Positions 1 to 5,129 of a DNA stretch of 5,129 nucleotides are shown here, piece after piece. The position numbers and the translations under genes are program-made. The notes under the pieces are model-generated. The model did not search any database. It had not been told where the DNA came from and saw nothing but the letters and a program-made list of their open reading frames with translations. This DNA is from Rhodoferax sp. (GTDB lineage Bacteria; Pseudomonadota; Gammaproteobacteria; Burkholderiales; Burkholderiaceae_C), in assembly GCA_021737905.1 (NCBI GenBank), contig JAIPDA010000167.1, positions 1 to 5,129 on the forward strand. The letters are read 5' to 3'. Position 1 is the first letter of the stretch. Each line of letters begins with the position of its first letter.

Positions 1-2
1 CG

Positions 3-86
3 AGGGCTTCGCAGCGCATTAGTGATCCCGCGGCGAAGGGCTATGAATTTTTGATTCACATCAATGTTCAAGCTAACCCCACCTAA
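3..86 (+). CDS. possible C-terminal tail of an unidentified upstream gene (partial)
   Basis: Frame 3 is open from the window edge to a TAA at 84-86 and gives 27 residues that end in GYEFLIHINVQANPT. I do not recognise the family. In its favour, the mixed hydrophobic and polar composition reads like a protein C-terminus, and the stop lies just before the structured rplM leader. Against it, 27 codons can stay open by chance, frame 1 is also open to a TGA at 52-54, and the minus strand is open from a GTG at 59 to the edge without a Shine-Dalgarno. The gene body lies outside the window, so no function is assigned. Confidence 0.3.
   Translation, partial: RASQRISDPAAKGYEFLIHINVQANPT
51..64. promoter_or_regulatory. 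perfect FNR/Anr-type dyad TTGAT-N4-ATCAA
   Basis: The sequence TTGATTCACATCAA matches the consensus of the FNR/Anr branch of the CRP superfamily at all ten conserved positions. These regulators bind such sites as dimers, in response to oxygen loss in the case of FNR. The dyad is centred at 57.5, about 145 bp upstream of the rplM start. Its first six bases also resemble a -35 element (TTGATT), but the hexamer 17 bp downstream (TAACCC, 74-79) is a poor -10, so no promoter is firmly placed. If the tail gene at 3-86 is real, the dyad lies within its last codons. The match is observed; regulation is inference. Confidence 0.35.
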
Positions 87-88
87 GA

Positions 89-172
89 GGTTCTCATCAG
101 AAGAACGCCGACCGTGGAATAGACATAAAACCATTCCGGTGCAGCCCGTGAAACTGATTTCACGGGTGTTCT
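89..172 (+). promoter_or_regulatory. structured 5' leader of the rplM-rpsI operon
   Basis: The transcript ahead of rplM can form several helices. A nine-pair hairpin is perfect: 145-153 pairs with 158-166 around a CTGA loop. A second hairpin pairs 111-120 with 133-140, with a two-base bulge and a 12-base loop. A closing helix can pair 102-107 (AGAACG) with 167-172 (TGTTCT), including one G-U pair, which makes a three-way junction with no unpaired bases between the third helix and the closing helix. Alternatively 102-106 pairs with 90-94 (GTTCT), a mutually exclusive local hairpin. No T run follows, so this is not a plain terminator. In E. coli, L13 represses its own operon through the rplM leader, and L13 leaders are known in Bacillus, so an autoregulatory role is plausible but inferred. 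Confidence 0.5.
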
Positions 173-202
173 GGGCAAACCAAACTTTGAAAAGAGTAAT
201 TC

Positions 203-631
203 ATGAAAACATTCAGCGCAAAACCCGCTGACGTGGTGCATGAATGGTTTGTGATTGACGCGACCGACAAGGTCCTCGGACGAGTAGCCAGCGAAGTTGC
301 TCTCCGTTTACGCGGCAAACACAAGGCCATTTACACGCCTCACGTCGATACCGGTGACTTCATTGTCATCATCAACGCAGCCCAGCTGCGCGTCACCGGC
401 GCCAAGTCGACTGACAAAATCTACTATCGCCATTCCGGTTATCCAGGCGGCATTTCTGCCACCAATTTCCGCGACATGCAAACCAAGTTCCCAGGCCGTG
501 CCCTGGAAAAAGCGGTCAAGGGCATGCTGCCCAAAGGCCCGCTCGGTTACGCCATGATCAAAAAACTCAAGGTGTACGGCGGTGCTGAGCACCCGCACAC
601 TGCCCAGCAACCCAAAGTGTTGGAAATCTAA
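203..631 (+). CDS. rplM: 50S ribosomal protein L13 (uL13)
   Basis: L13 binds 23S rRNA early in assembly of the large ribosomal subunit. The protein has 142 residues, the usual bacterial length, and shows the family landmarks: the N-terminal WFVIDATDKVLGRVAS segment (15-30), the LRGKHKAIYTPHVDTGDFI block (about 36-54), the YRHSGYPGG stretch (about 75-83) and the MLPKGPLGYAM motif near 108-118. The ATG at 203 follows a modest Shine-Dalgarno (AAGAG, 192-196) at six bases, and the N-terminus MKTFSAKP is normal for the family. It is the first gene of a two-gene operon with rpsI, which starts 11 bp after its stop. The structured leader upstream suggests control at the RNA level. Confidence 0.98.
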   Translation: MKTFSAKPADVVHEWFVIDATDKVLGRVASEVALRLRGKHKAIYTPHVDTGDFIVIINAAQLRVTGAKSTDKIYYRHSGYPGGISATNFRDMQTKFPGRALEKAVKGMLPKGPLGYAMIKKLKVYGGAEHPHTAQQPKVLEI

Positions 632-635
632 GGAG
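630..635 (+). promoter_or_regulatory. rpsI ribosome binding site overlapping the rplM stop
   Basis: AAGGAG lies seven bases before the rpsI ATG and shares its first two bases with the TAA stop of rplM (629-631). A ribosome terminating on rplM would cover this site, so translation of the two genes is probably coupled, which would keep L13 and S9 in equal amounts. Confidence 0.85.
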
Positions 636-642
636 CCTTGAG

Positions 643-1035
643 ATGATTGGTGAATGGAACAACGGCACCGGCCGACGCAAATCCAGCGTTGCCCGCGTGT
701 TTATCAAAAAAGGCACTGGCAAGATCACGATCAACGACCGGGACATTCAGGTGTTCTTCGGCCGTGAGACTTCGATCATGATTTGCCGCCAACCCCTGTT
801 TCTGACAAACCACGTCGAGACGTTTGACATCATGGTCAACGTGCACGGCGGCGGTGAGTCAGGCCAGGCTGGCGCAATCCGCCACGGTATCACCCGCGCG
901 CTGATCGACTATGACGCAGCCCTCAAGCCGGCCCTGAGCCAGGCTGGCTTCGTCACCCGTGACGCCCGTGAAGTCGAGCGTAAAAAGGTCGGTTTCCGTT
1001 CGGCGCGTCGCCGCAAGCAGTTCAGCAAGCGCTAA
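643..1035 (+). CDS. rpsI: 30S ribosomal protein S9 (uS9)
   Basis: S9 is a head protein of the small ribosomal subunit, and its basic C-terminal tail reaches the P-site tRNA anticodon stem. The 130-residue protein has the standard length and landmarks: GTGRRKSSVARVF near the N-terminus (8-20), VNVHGGGESGQAGAIRHGI (about 65-83) and the basic C-terminal run RSARRRKQFSKR, whose final SKR is the near-invariant end that contacts tRNA. The start at 643 is fixed by the AAGGAG at 630-635. Its position directly after rplM is nearly universal in bacteria. An intrinsic terminator begins 20 bp after the stop codon. Confidence 0.98.
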   Translation: MIGEWNNGTGRRKSSVARVFIKKGTGKITINDRDIQVFFGRETSIMICRQPLFLTNHVETFDIMVNVHGGGESGQAGAIRHGITRALIDYDAALKPALSQAGFVTRDAREVERKKVGFRSARRRKQFSKR

Positions 1036-1054
1036 TCCGCTTCTTGTTCTGTCC

Positions 1055-1087
1055 AAAGCCGCTGTGGTGCAAGCCCGGCGGCTTTTT
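1055..1087 (+). terminator. intrinsic terminator of the rplM-rpsI operon
   Basis: AAAGCCGC (1055-1062) pairs perfectly with GCGGCTTT (1078-1085) around a 15-base loop and runs into five Ts (1083-1087). It lies 20 bp past the rpsI stop and ends the ribosomal transcript, leaving about 98 bp before erpA for a separate promoter. Confidence 0.85.
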
Positions 1088-1130
1088 CCATGGGCTTTCA
1101 TGTTTTTGCCAGCCTGAAGACCTGCCCGGG

Positions 1131-1160
1131 TTGTGGTTGATCAATTTACTGTACTATTAC
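1131..1160 (+). promoter_or_regulatory. candidate erpA promoter
   Basis: Between the rpsI terminator and erpA, TTGTGG (1131-1136) and TATTAC (1155-1160) are spaced 18 bp apart and match the sigma-70 -35 and -10 elements at three or four positions each. TACTAT (1152-1157) is an equally good -10 with a 15-bp spacer. A promoter is expected here because a terminator separates erpA from rpsI, but the exact elements are uncertain. I see no clear IscR site. The palindrome TTGATCAA (1137-1144) lies between the hexamers. Confidence 0.25.
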
Positions 1161-1172
1161 CCACTCACCCCC

Positions 1173-1179
1173 TGAGGAG
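1173..1179 (+). promoter_or_regulatory. strong erpA ribosome binding site
   Basis: TGAGGAG ends six bases before the ATG at 1186. This close match to the anti-Shine-Dalgarno fixes the erpA start. Confidence 0.85.
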
Positions 1180-1185
1180 CCTTCC

Positions 1186-1551
1186 ATGAGCGCAGTTGCA
1201 GAGAACATCCAGACCGAGATGCCCCACCCGTTTGTATTCACCGACAGCGCAGCTGCCAAGGTGGCAGACCTGATTGCCGAAGAAGGCAATCCTGAGCTCA
1301 AGCTGCGCGTGTTCGTTCAGGGCGGCGGTTGCTCTGGCTTTCAGTACGGATTCACTTTTGACGAGATTACCAACGAAGACGACACCACCATGACCAAAAA
1401 TGGCGTGTCGCTGCTGATCGACGCCATGAGCTACCAGTACCTGGTGGGCGCAGAAATCGACTACAAAGACGACCTCGAAGGCGCTCAGTTCGTGATCAAG
1501 AACCCGAACGCCACCAGCACCTGCGGCTGCGGCTCTAGCTTTTCTACCTGA
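1186..1551 (+). CDS. erpA: iron-sulfur cluster insertion protein ErpA (A-type carrier)
   Basis: ErpA is a cytoplasmic A-type carrier that receives Fe-S clusters from the assembly machinery and passes them to apoproteins; in E. coli these include the isoprenoid enzymes IspG and IspH. The 121-residue protein is one HesB/IscA domain. The three cluster-binding cysteines are present: C49 in FVQGGGCSGFQYGF, and C113 and C115 in TSTCGCGSSF. The N-terminal extension of about 15 residues before FVFTDSAA and the absence of adjacent isc genes favour ErpA over IscA. It is monocistronic in appearance, with an upstream terminator, its own probable promoter and the shared terminator downstream. Placement beside rpsI is typical of Burkholderiales. 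Confidence 0.95.
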   Translation: MSAVAENIQTEMPHPFVFTDSAAAKVADLIAEEGNPELKLRVFVQGGGCSGFQYGFTFDEITNEDDTTMTKNGVSLLIDAMSYQYLVGAEIDYKDDLEGAQFVIKNPNATSTCGCGSSFST

Positions 1552-1581
1552 TCTTTGCGTACGAGCTGCCTGACAGCACAC

Positions 1582-1612
1582 ACAAAAAGGGCCCGACAAG
1601 GGCCCTTTTTGT
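1582..1612. terminator. bidirectional intrinsic terminator between erpA and anmK
   Basis: ACAAAAAGGGCCC (1582-1594) pairs perfectly over 13 bp with 1600-1612 around a five-base GACAA loop. The GGGCCC core is flanked by five As on the left and five Ts on the right, so each strand reads a GC-rich hairpin followed by a U run. It lies 30 bp after the erpA stop and 28 bp after the end of anmK on the other strand, so one element can end both convergent transcripts. Confidence 0.92.
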
Positions 1613-1640
1613 TTGGCGCTCTTGCAGCTGCCTGCCGGTC

Positions 1641-2774
1641 TCAGGGCAAAAAGGATGGTGCTTTGTGCAAAGCGCCCAGCACCCGCGGGCCTTTGGCGCC
1701 GGTCACGGCCACCAGGTTGCCGGGCTGCTTGAGCGTGAAGGCTTGCGCCAGCCAGGCAAATGCGGCGGCTTCTACTTGCAAGGGCGGCAAGCCGCGGGCC
1801 TGGGTGCTGAGCACTTGCACACCCGGCAGCGCCAGCGCCAACTGGCGCATCAGCTCGGTGTTCAGGGCGCCACCTCCGCACACCAGCAACTGCGCCGCAC
1901 CGGGCAGGTGCCGGCGCAAGTCTTGGGCGCAAGTCAGGGCCGTCAGCGCCGTCAGGCTGGCCTGCACATCGACCGCGGGCACAGATTCAAAGCCGGTTAA
2001 CTGCACTGCCAGCCAGTCCGCGTTGAACAGGTCACGGCCTGTGCTTTTGGGTGGCGTTTGCTGAAAATAGGGCGCTTGCCGCAGGCGGGCCAACAGCGCA
2101 GTGTGCACTTGCCCGGAAGCCGCCCAGGCGCCCGCATCGTCAAAAGGCCGGCCGGTGTGGCGCTGGCACCAAAAATCCAGCAAGGCATTGCCGGGGCCGC
2201 AGTCAAAGCCTTGCACAGTGCCGCCAGCTGGCAACAAACTGATGTTGCTGATGCCGCCAATGTTGAGCACCGCCCTGGACTGGGCAGCATCGGCCCACAA
2301 GGCAGCATGAAAGGCCGGAACCAAAGGCGCGCCCTGGCCGCCGGCCGCCACGTCAGCGTTGCGGAAGTCGGCAATCACATCAATGCCAGTCAGCTCGGCC
2401 AGCAGCGCCGGGTTGTTCAGCTGCAGTGTGTAGCCGGTGCCAAAAGCCTGCGGTTGGTGCCGTACAGTTTGGCCGTGAGCGCCTATGGCAGTGATGTCTT
2501 GGCGATGAATGCCTTGAACCGCGGCAATTTGCAGCAGACGCTCCACCACACGTGCATAGACAACGGCCAATTGGTTGGCTGCCAGTGCGGCGCGGTGAAG
2601 TTCATTGGGGCCGGGGCTGTTGAGCGAGAGCAGTTCCGCTTTGAAGCCTGGATCAAAAGGCTCGCCGGCCGCGGCCCGCACCAGGCTGGGCGCATGGGGT
2701 GACAAATCGGCAATCACGCCATCCACGCCGTCGAGCGAAGTGCCCGACATCAAGCCAATGAAAAATGAAGGCAT
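1641..2774 (-). CDS. anmK: anhydro-N-acetylmuramic acid kinase AnmK
   Basis: AnmK uses ATP and water to open the anhydro ring of 1,6-anhydro-MurNAc and phosphorylate it to MurNAc-6-phosphate, the entry step of cytoplasmic murein sugar recycling. The protein has 377 residues, a full family length. Visible motifs of the ASKHA-type fold are: MSGTSLDGVDG (9-19), HGQTVRHQP (100-108), DFRNADVAAGGQGAPLVP (136-153), NIGGISN (171-177), DCGPGN (191-196, with D191 in the place of the catalytic aspartate), VCGGGALN (298-305) and a C-terminal VTGAKGPRVLG (357-367). The ATG at 2774 sits just before the conserved FIGLMSGTS strand but lacks a clear Shine-Dalgarno. It starts 35 bp after the M23 peptidase gene, so it is probably co-transcribed and perhaps translationally coupled. 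Confidence 0.96.
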   Translation of the reverse strand: MPSFFIGLMSGTSLDGVDGVIADLSPHAPSLVRAAAGEPFDPGFKAELLSLNSPGPNELHRAALAANQLAVVYARVVERLLQIAAVQGIHRQDITAIGAHGQTVRHQPQAFGTGYTLQLNNPALLAELTGIDVIADFRNADVAAGGQGAPLVPAFHAALWADAAQSRAVLNIGGISNISLLPAGGTVQGFDCGPGNALLDFWCQRHTGRPFDDAGAWAASGQVHTALLARLRQAPYFQQTPPKSTGRDLFNADWLAVQLTGFESVPAVDVQASLTALTALTCAQDLRRHLPGAAQLLVCGGGALNTELMRQLALALPGVQVLSTQARGLPPLQVEAAAFAWLAQAFTLKQPGNLVAVTGAKGPRVLGALHKAPSFLP

Positions 2775-2809
2775 GCGTCAAAGCCAAGGCGGGTGCGCCT
2801 GGCCAGGGC

Positions 2810-4225
2810 TCATTCGGCGCGGCTTTGGCCGATGACGGAGGCAGCTTGCAGCAGTTCTCGAGCGTTGACCGCAAGTTTCTTGAATGCCGGCATGCTGGCT
2901 TCAGGTAGCGGAATAGATTCGTTTTGCCGCGCCAACTGGGTCGGGTCCTGGTGCTTGCCATTGACCCTGAACTCAAAATGCAGGTGTGGCCCAGTAGCCC
3001 AACCGGTGGCGCCCACGGCACCCAGGGTCTGGCCTTGGCTGACTCTGGCGCCGCGCTGCACGCTGATGCGGCTCAGGTGCGCGTAGACAGTGGTGTGGCC
3101 GCTGCGGTGGTCAACAAACACTACGTTGCCAAAGCCACCTTGCGCGCCGGCAAAAGCCACCACGCCGTCACCCACGGCGCGAACGGGCGTGCCGGTGGGT
3201 GCTGCGTAATCCACACCGAGATGGGCCCGCCAGGTTTGCAATATGGGGTGAAAACGCATTTTGAAGCCGCTGCTCATGCGCGAGAACGCCATGGGCGATG
3301 CCAGGTAAGTCTTGCGCAGGCTTTGTCCATCGAGCGTGTAATAAGAGCCTTTGACCAGCTTGCGCTGTTCGGCAGCCGGCGTGCCGGGCACGGCCGGTGT
3401 CTGCATGGCCGGGTCAGTGAACCACACGGCCTGGAAAGACTTGCCGTTGTTGATGAACTCAGCGTTCAGAACTTTGCCGGATTTGAGGGCTTCGCCGTCG
3501 GCTTCAAGCGACTCATAAAACACGCTGAAACGGTCACCCTTGCGCAGGCTGCGGTGAAAGTCGATGTCGCCCGAAAAAATGCCTGCGATTTGCGAGGCCA
3601 CAGCGTCCGGAATATGGGCTTCGTCGGTGGCGGCAAACAGCGAGGTTTTGATGACGCCGCTGGCCACCCGGGTCGACACGCTGTAGGCGGCTGTTTCGAT
3701 CCGGGAGCTGAACGTTTTGCCAACGCGCTCGATCACCAGTCTTTGAAAATGCGTGTCGTCGTCAGTAGCCCAACGCATCGCCATCTTGAGCAGTTGCTGA
3801 TCGTCGGTGGTTTCGGCGGTTAAGGTTTTGCCGGCCCGGCCCACCAGCAAAGAGCGCGCCAGTGTGTCGCTGCGCAAAAAGGCCGCGGCAGCAGGGTCGT
3901 CAATACCAAGCCGGCGCAGCAGGCTTTCGGCGGTGTCTGAGCTGCGGCTGACTTCGGTGCGATAAAGATTAAAGCGGTACTCTGAACGTGCTTCTTTGCC
4001 GGCTTGCCATGGCATGGCTTGCACCGTTTCAACCACCTGGGTGACAGGCAGGTCAGCGGCGTCGGGGGCCAAGGGGACGAGGCCGAAAGCCGTCACGCCG
4101 GTGCCAAGCAGAATAACGGCCAGCGAAGCGCCAATGCGCCGCGGGTGGCGCGCTAGCATGGCCAGCACCAGCTTGCTGCTTTGCCAGATTTGCAAACCGT
4201 AACGATGAAGACCGTCAGTACTCAA
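2810..4225 (-). CDS. membrane-anchored M23 (LytM) family murein peptidase, MepM-like
   Basis: M23 peptidases are zinc enzymes that cut peptide cross-links in peptidoglycan. The 471-residue protein has a short basic cytoplasmic start, one hydrophobic segment (about 31-51) that acts as an uncleaved anchor or signal, and a periplasmic part with a LysM-like/OapA-type region around 60-125 (SDTAESLLRRLGIDD, 96-110). A middle domain like that of Csd3/MepM proteins runs to about 300, and the LytM domain covers about 305-430. Zinc and catalytic residues are all present: H335 and D339 (HLGVD), H383 (YAHL), H414 and H416 (GPHLHFEF), so it should be an active enzyme. The start is uncertain: TTG at 4225 gives this protein, and the first in-frame ATG is at 4159 (residue 23). 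It leads the anmK operon and diverges from tyrS. Exact bond specificity cannot be read from sequence. Confidence 0.93.
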   Translation of the reverse strand: MSTDGLHRYGLQIWQSSKLVLAMLARHPRRIGASLAVILLGTGVTAFGLVPLAPDAADLPVTQVVETVQAMPWQAGKEARSEYRFNLYRTEVSRSSDTAESLLRRLGIDDPAAAAFLRSDTLARSLLVGRAGKTLTAETTDDQQLLKMAMRWATDDDTHFQRLVIERVGKTFSSRIETAAYSVSTRVASGVIKTSLFAATDEAHIPDAVASQIAGIFSGDIDFHRSLRKGDRFSVFYESLEADGEALKSGKVLNAEFINNGKSFQAVWFTDPAMQTPAVPGTPAAEQRKLVKGSYYTLDGQSLRKTYLASPMAFSRMSSGFKMRFHPILQTWRAHLGVDYAAPTGTPVRAVGDGVVAFAGAQGGFGNVVFVDHRSGHTTVYAHLSRISVQRGARVSQGQTLGAVGATGWATGPHLHFEFRVNGKHQDPTQLARQNESIPLPEASMPAFKKLAVNARELLQAASVIGQSRAE

Positions 4226-4432
4226 AACAATAGATTCCAGACAGAGTGCTCATCACAAGCCAAACAGCAGATGAAGGCAAAAAACGCAATAGGCAACCAG
4301 GGGCTGCGGCGACAATTCGATGGTGTGGATCAGCAAATAGCGCGCCAATCTAGAATTGCTACCGGCGGCTGATCTCAAAGCAAGCTCCGGATTATAGCCA
4401 CCCGACAAGCCCGAAATATAACGAAAACCCTT
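4226..4432. promoter_or_regulatory. divergent control region between the M23 peptidase gene and tyrS
   Basis: These 207 bp must hold promoters for both directions. On the plus strand, TAGAAT (4351-4356) is a good -10 hexamer without a convincing -35. A second option nearer tyrS is CTGATC (4369-4374) with TATAGC (4393-4398) at 18 bp, which would give a leader of about 28 bases. On the minus strand no hexamer pair stands out. No gene, T-box or tRNA-like structure is seen here. The stretch just before tyrS (4414-4432) is A-rich. Confidence 0.45.
4328..4374. repeat. imperfect inverted repeat in the divergent region
   Basis: GATCAGC (4328-4334) and GCTGATC (4368-4374) are perfect 7-bp inverted copies 33 bp apart. 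Inside them TAGC (4338-4341) and GCTA (4358-4361) pair as well, with internal loops of three and six bases. The candidate -10 TAGAAT lies in the centre. It could be an operator or a hairpin; it has no recognised match. Confidence 0.4.
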
Positions 4433-5129
4433 ATGAATCAAGCGCTTTCCTCCACTTCGCCCCTGTCCGACGCTGTTCAGCAAGCACTGGCCGTGACCTT
4501 GCGCGGCTGCGAAGAGCTGATTCCGCAGGCCGAATGGCTGAAAAAACTGACCCGTTCCGAAGCCACCGGCCAGCCCCTGCGCATCAAATTGGGGCTGGAC
4601 CCGACCGCACCTGACATCCACATCGGCCACACGGTGGTCCTCAACAAGATGCGCCAGTTGCAGGACTTGGGGCACCAGGTGATTTTTCTGATTGGCGACT
4701 TCACCAGCCTGATTGGCGACCCTTCCGGGCGCAACAGCACCCGCCCGCCTTTGACCCCCGAGCAGATCAAGGCCAACGCCGAAACCTACTACCGCCAGGC
4801 CAGCCTGGTGCTGGACCCGGCTAAAACCGAGATCCGCTACAACAGCGAGTGGAGCATTCCGCTGGGCGCCATGGGCATGATCCAGCTGGCCGCCAAGTAC
4901 ACCGTGGCCCGCATGATGGAGCGCAACGACTTCCATGACCGCTTCAAGGCCGGCACGCCCATCAGCGTGCATGAGTTTTTGTACCCGCTGATGCAGGGCT
5001 ACGACTCGGTGGCGCTCAAGTCCGACCTCGAACTTGGTGGCACCGACCAGAAATTCAACCTGTTGATGGGCCGCACCCTGCAGCAGGAATACGGCCAGGA
5101 GCCGCAGTGCATTTTGACCATGCCGCTGC
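4433..5129 (+). CDS. tyrS: tyrosyl-tRNA synthetase (3' end beyond the window)
   Basis: TyrRS activates tyrosine with ATP and charges tRNA-Tyr in the cytoplasm. The 232 codons visible cover the class I catalytic Rossmann domain. The ATP-binding HIGH motif is at 63-66 within GLDPTAPDIHIGH. The GDFTSLIGDPSGR segment follows at 88-100, with the tyrosine and adenylate pocket motifs YPLMQGYD (184-191) and ELGGTDQKFN (200-209). The wording of these motifs fits the TyrZ-like group of proteobacteria, usually about 400 residues with a C-terminal S4 domain. The KMSKS loop and S4 domain would lie past 5129. The ATG at 4433 gives MNQALSSTSP; no real Shine-Dalgarno precedes it (A-rich ACGAAAACCCTT). The reading frame stays open to the edge, so this is a truncation by the window, not a broken gene. 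Confidence 0.97.
   Translation, partial: MNQALSSTSPLSDAVQQALAVTLRGCEELIPQAEWLKKLTRSEATGQPLRIKLGLDPTAPDIHIGHTVVLNKMRQLQDLGHQVIFLIGDFTSLIGDPSGRNSTRPPLTPEQIKANAETYYRQASLVLDPAKTEIRYNSEWSIPLGAMGMIQLAAKYTVARMMERNDFHDRFKAGTPISVHEFLYPLMQGYDSVALKSDLELGGTDQKFNLLMGRTLQQEYGQEPQCILTMPL

Noticed and set aside
1..59. Minus-strand start of a divergent gene from a GTG at 59
   Set aside because: It gives only 19 complete codons to the edge, with no Shine-Dalgarno and no recognisable N-terminus; it cannot be told from chance.
145..172. The 145-166 hairpin as an intrinsic terminator or attenuator before rplM
   Set aside because: The stem is strong, but the bases after it (TGTTCTGGGC) contain no U run, so simple intrinsic termination is unlikely.
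1137..1144. TTGATCAA palindrome upstream of erpA as an FNR-type site
   Set aside because: The half sites overlap instead of being separated by four bases as in TTGAT-N4-ATCAA, so the spacing does not suit an FNR dimer.
1165..1932. Minus-strand open frame of 255 codons across erpA, the terminator and the 3' part of anmK
   Set aside because: It runs antisense to erpA and out of frame over anmK, passes through the terminator, and is rich in Arg, Ala and Gly without any recognisable motif, as expected from G+C-rich shadows.
2058..2702. Plus-strand open frame of 214 codons opposite anmK
   Set aside because: It is antisense to conserved AnmK motifs and has no family features.
2924..3823. Plus-strand open frame of 299 codons opposite the M23 peptidase gene
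   Set aside because: The minus strand carries an M23 domain with all metal and catalytic residues; the plus frame shows no domain logic and no ribosome binding site.
4253..4972. Minus-strand open frame of 239 codons running from within tyrS into the divergent region, with a hydrophobic C-terminus, in the same frame as the M23 peptidase gene
   Set aside because: Most of it is antisense to well conserved tyrS. Two tandem stops (4250-4255) separate it from the M23 gene, and the intergenic part has only TTG starts without a Shine-Dalgarno, so neither read-through nor a small protein is supported.

Overview
The window looks like core chromosome of a betaproteobacterium in the order Burkholderiales, most likely the family Comamonadaceae (Rhodoferax/Polaromonas-like). 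This rests on the gene order rplM-rpsI-erpA, then a convergent anmK and M23 peptidase pair, then a divergent tyrS, and on the G+C-rich codon use. The lineage is an inference from recognised families, not from a database search. Nothing points to mobile DNA: there is no transposase, integrase, tRNA, CRISPR array or long repeat.

Layout. Positions 1-202 hold a possible 3' tail of an upstream gene (3-86), a perfect FNR-type dyad (51-64) and a strongly structured leader (about 89-172) in front of the ribosomal protein operon. rplM (203-631) and rpsI (643-1035) are tightly coupled, with the rpsI Shine-Dalgarno overlapping the rplM stop codon, and end at an intrinsic terminator (1055-1087). erpA (1186-1551) follows with its own probable promoter and a strong ribosome binding site. 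A symmetric hairpin with T runs on both strands (1582-1612) sits between erpA and the convergent anmK and can serve both. On the minus strand, a membrane-anchored M23 (LytM) murein peptidase (4225-2810) precedes anmK (2774-1641) with a 35-bp gap, a likely two-gene peptidoglycan turnover and recycling operon. After a divergent regulatory region of about 207 bp (4226-4432), tyrS runs on the plus strand from 4433 off the window edge.

Functionally the region combines translation (L13, S9, tyrosyl-tRNA synthetase), Fe-S cluster delivery (ErpA) and cell-wall turnover (M23 peptidase, AnmK). All protein genes appear intact with their key residues. No new protein system is present. The features most worth a second look are non-coding: the rplM leader, which can fold into a three-way junction with a mutually exclusive alternative hairpin, the FNR-type site just upstream of it, and an inverted repeat in the M23/tyrS divergent region.
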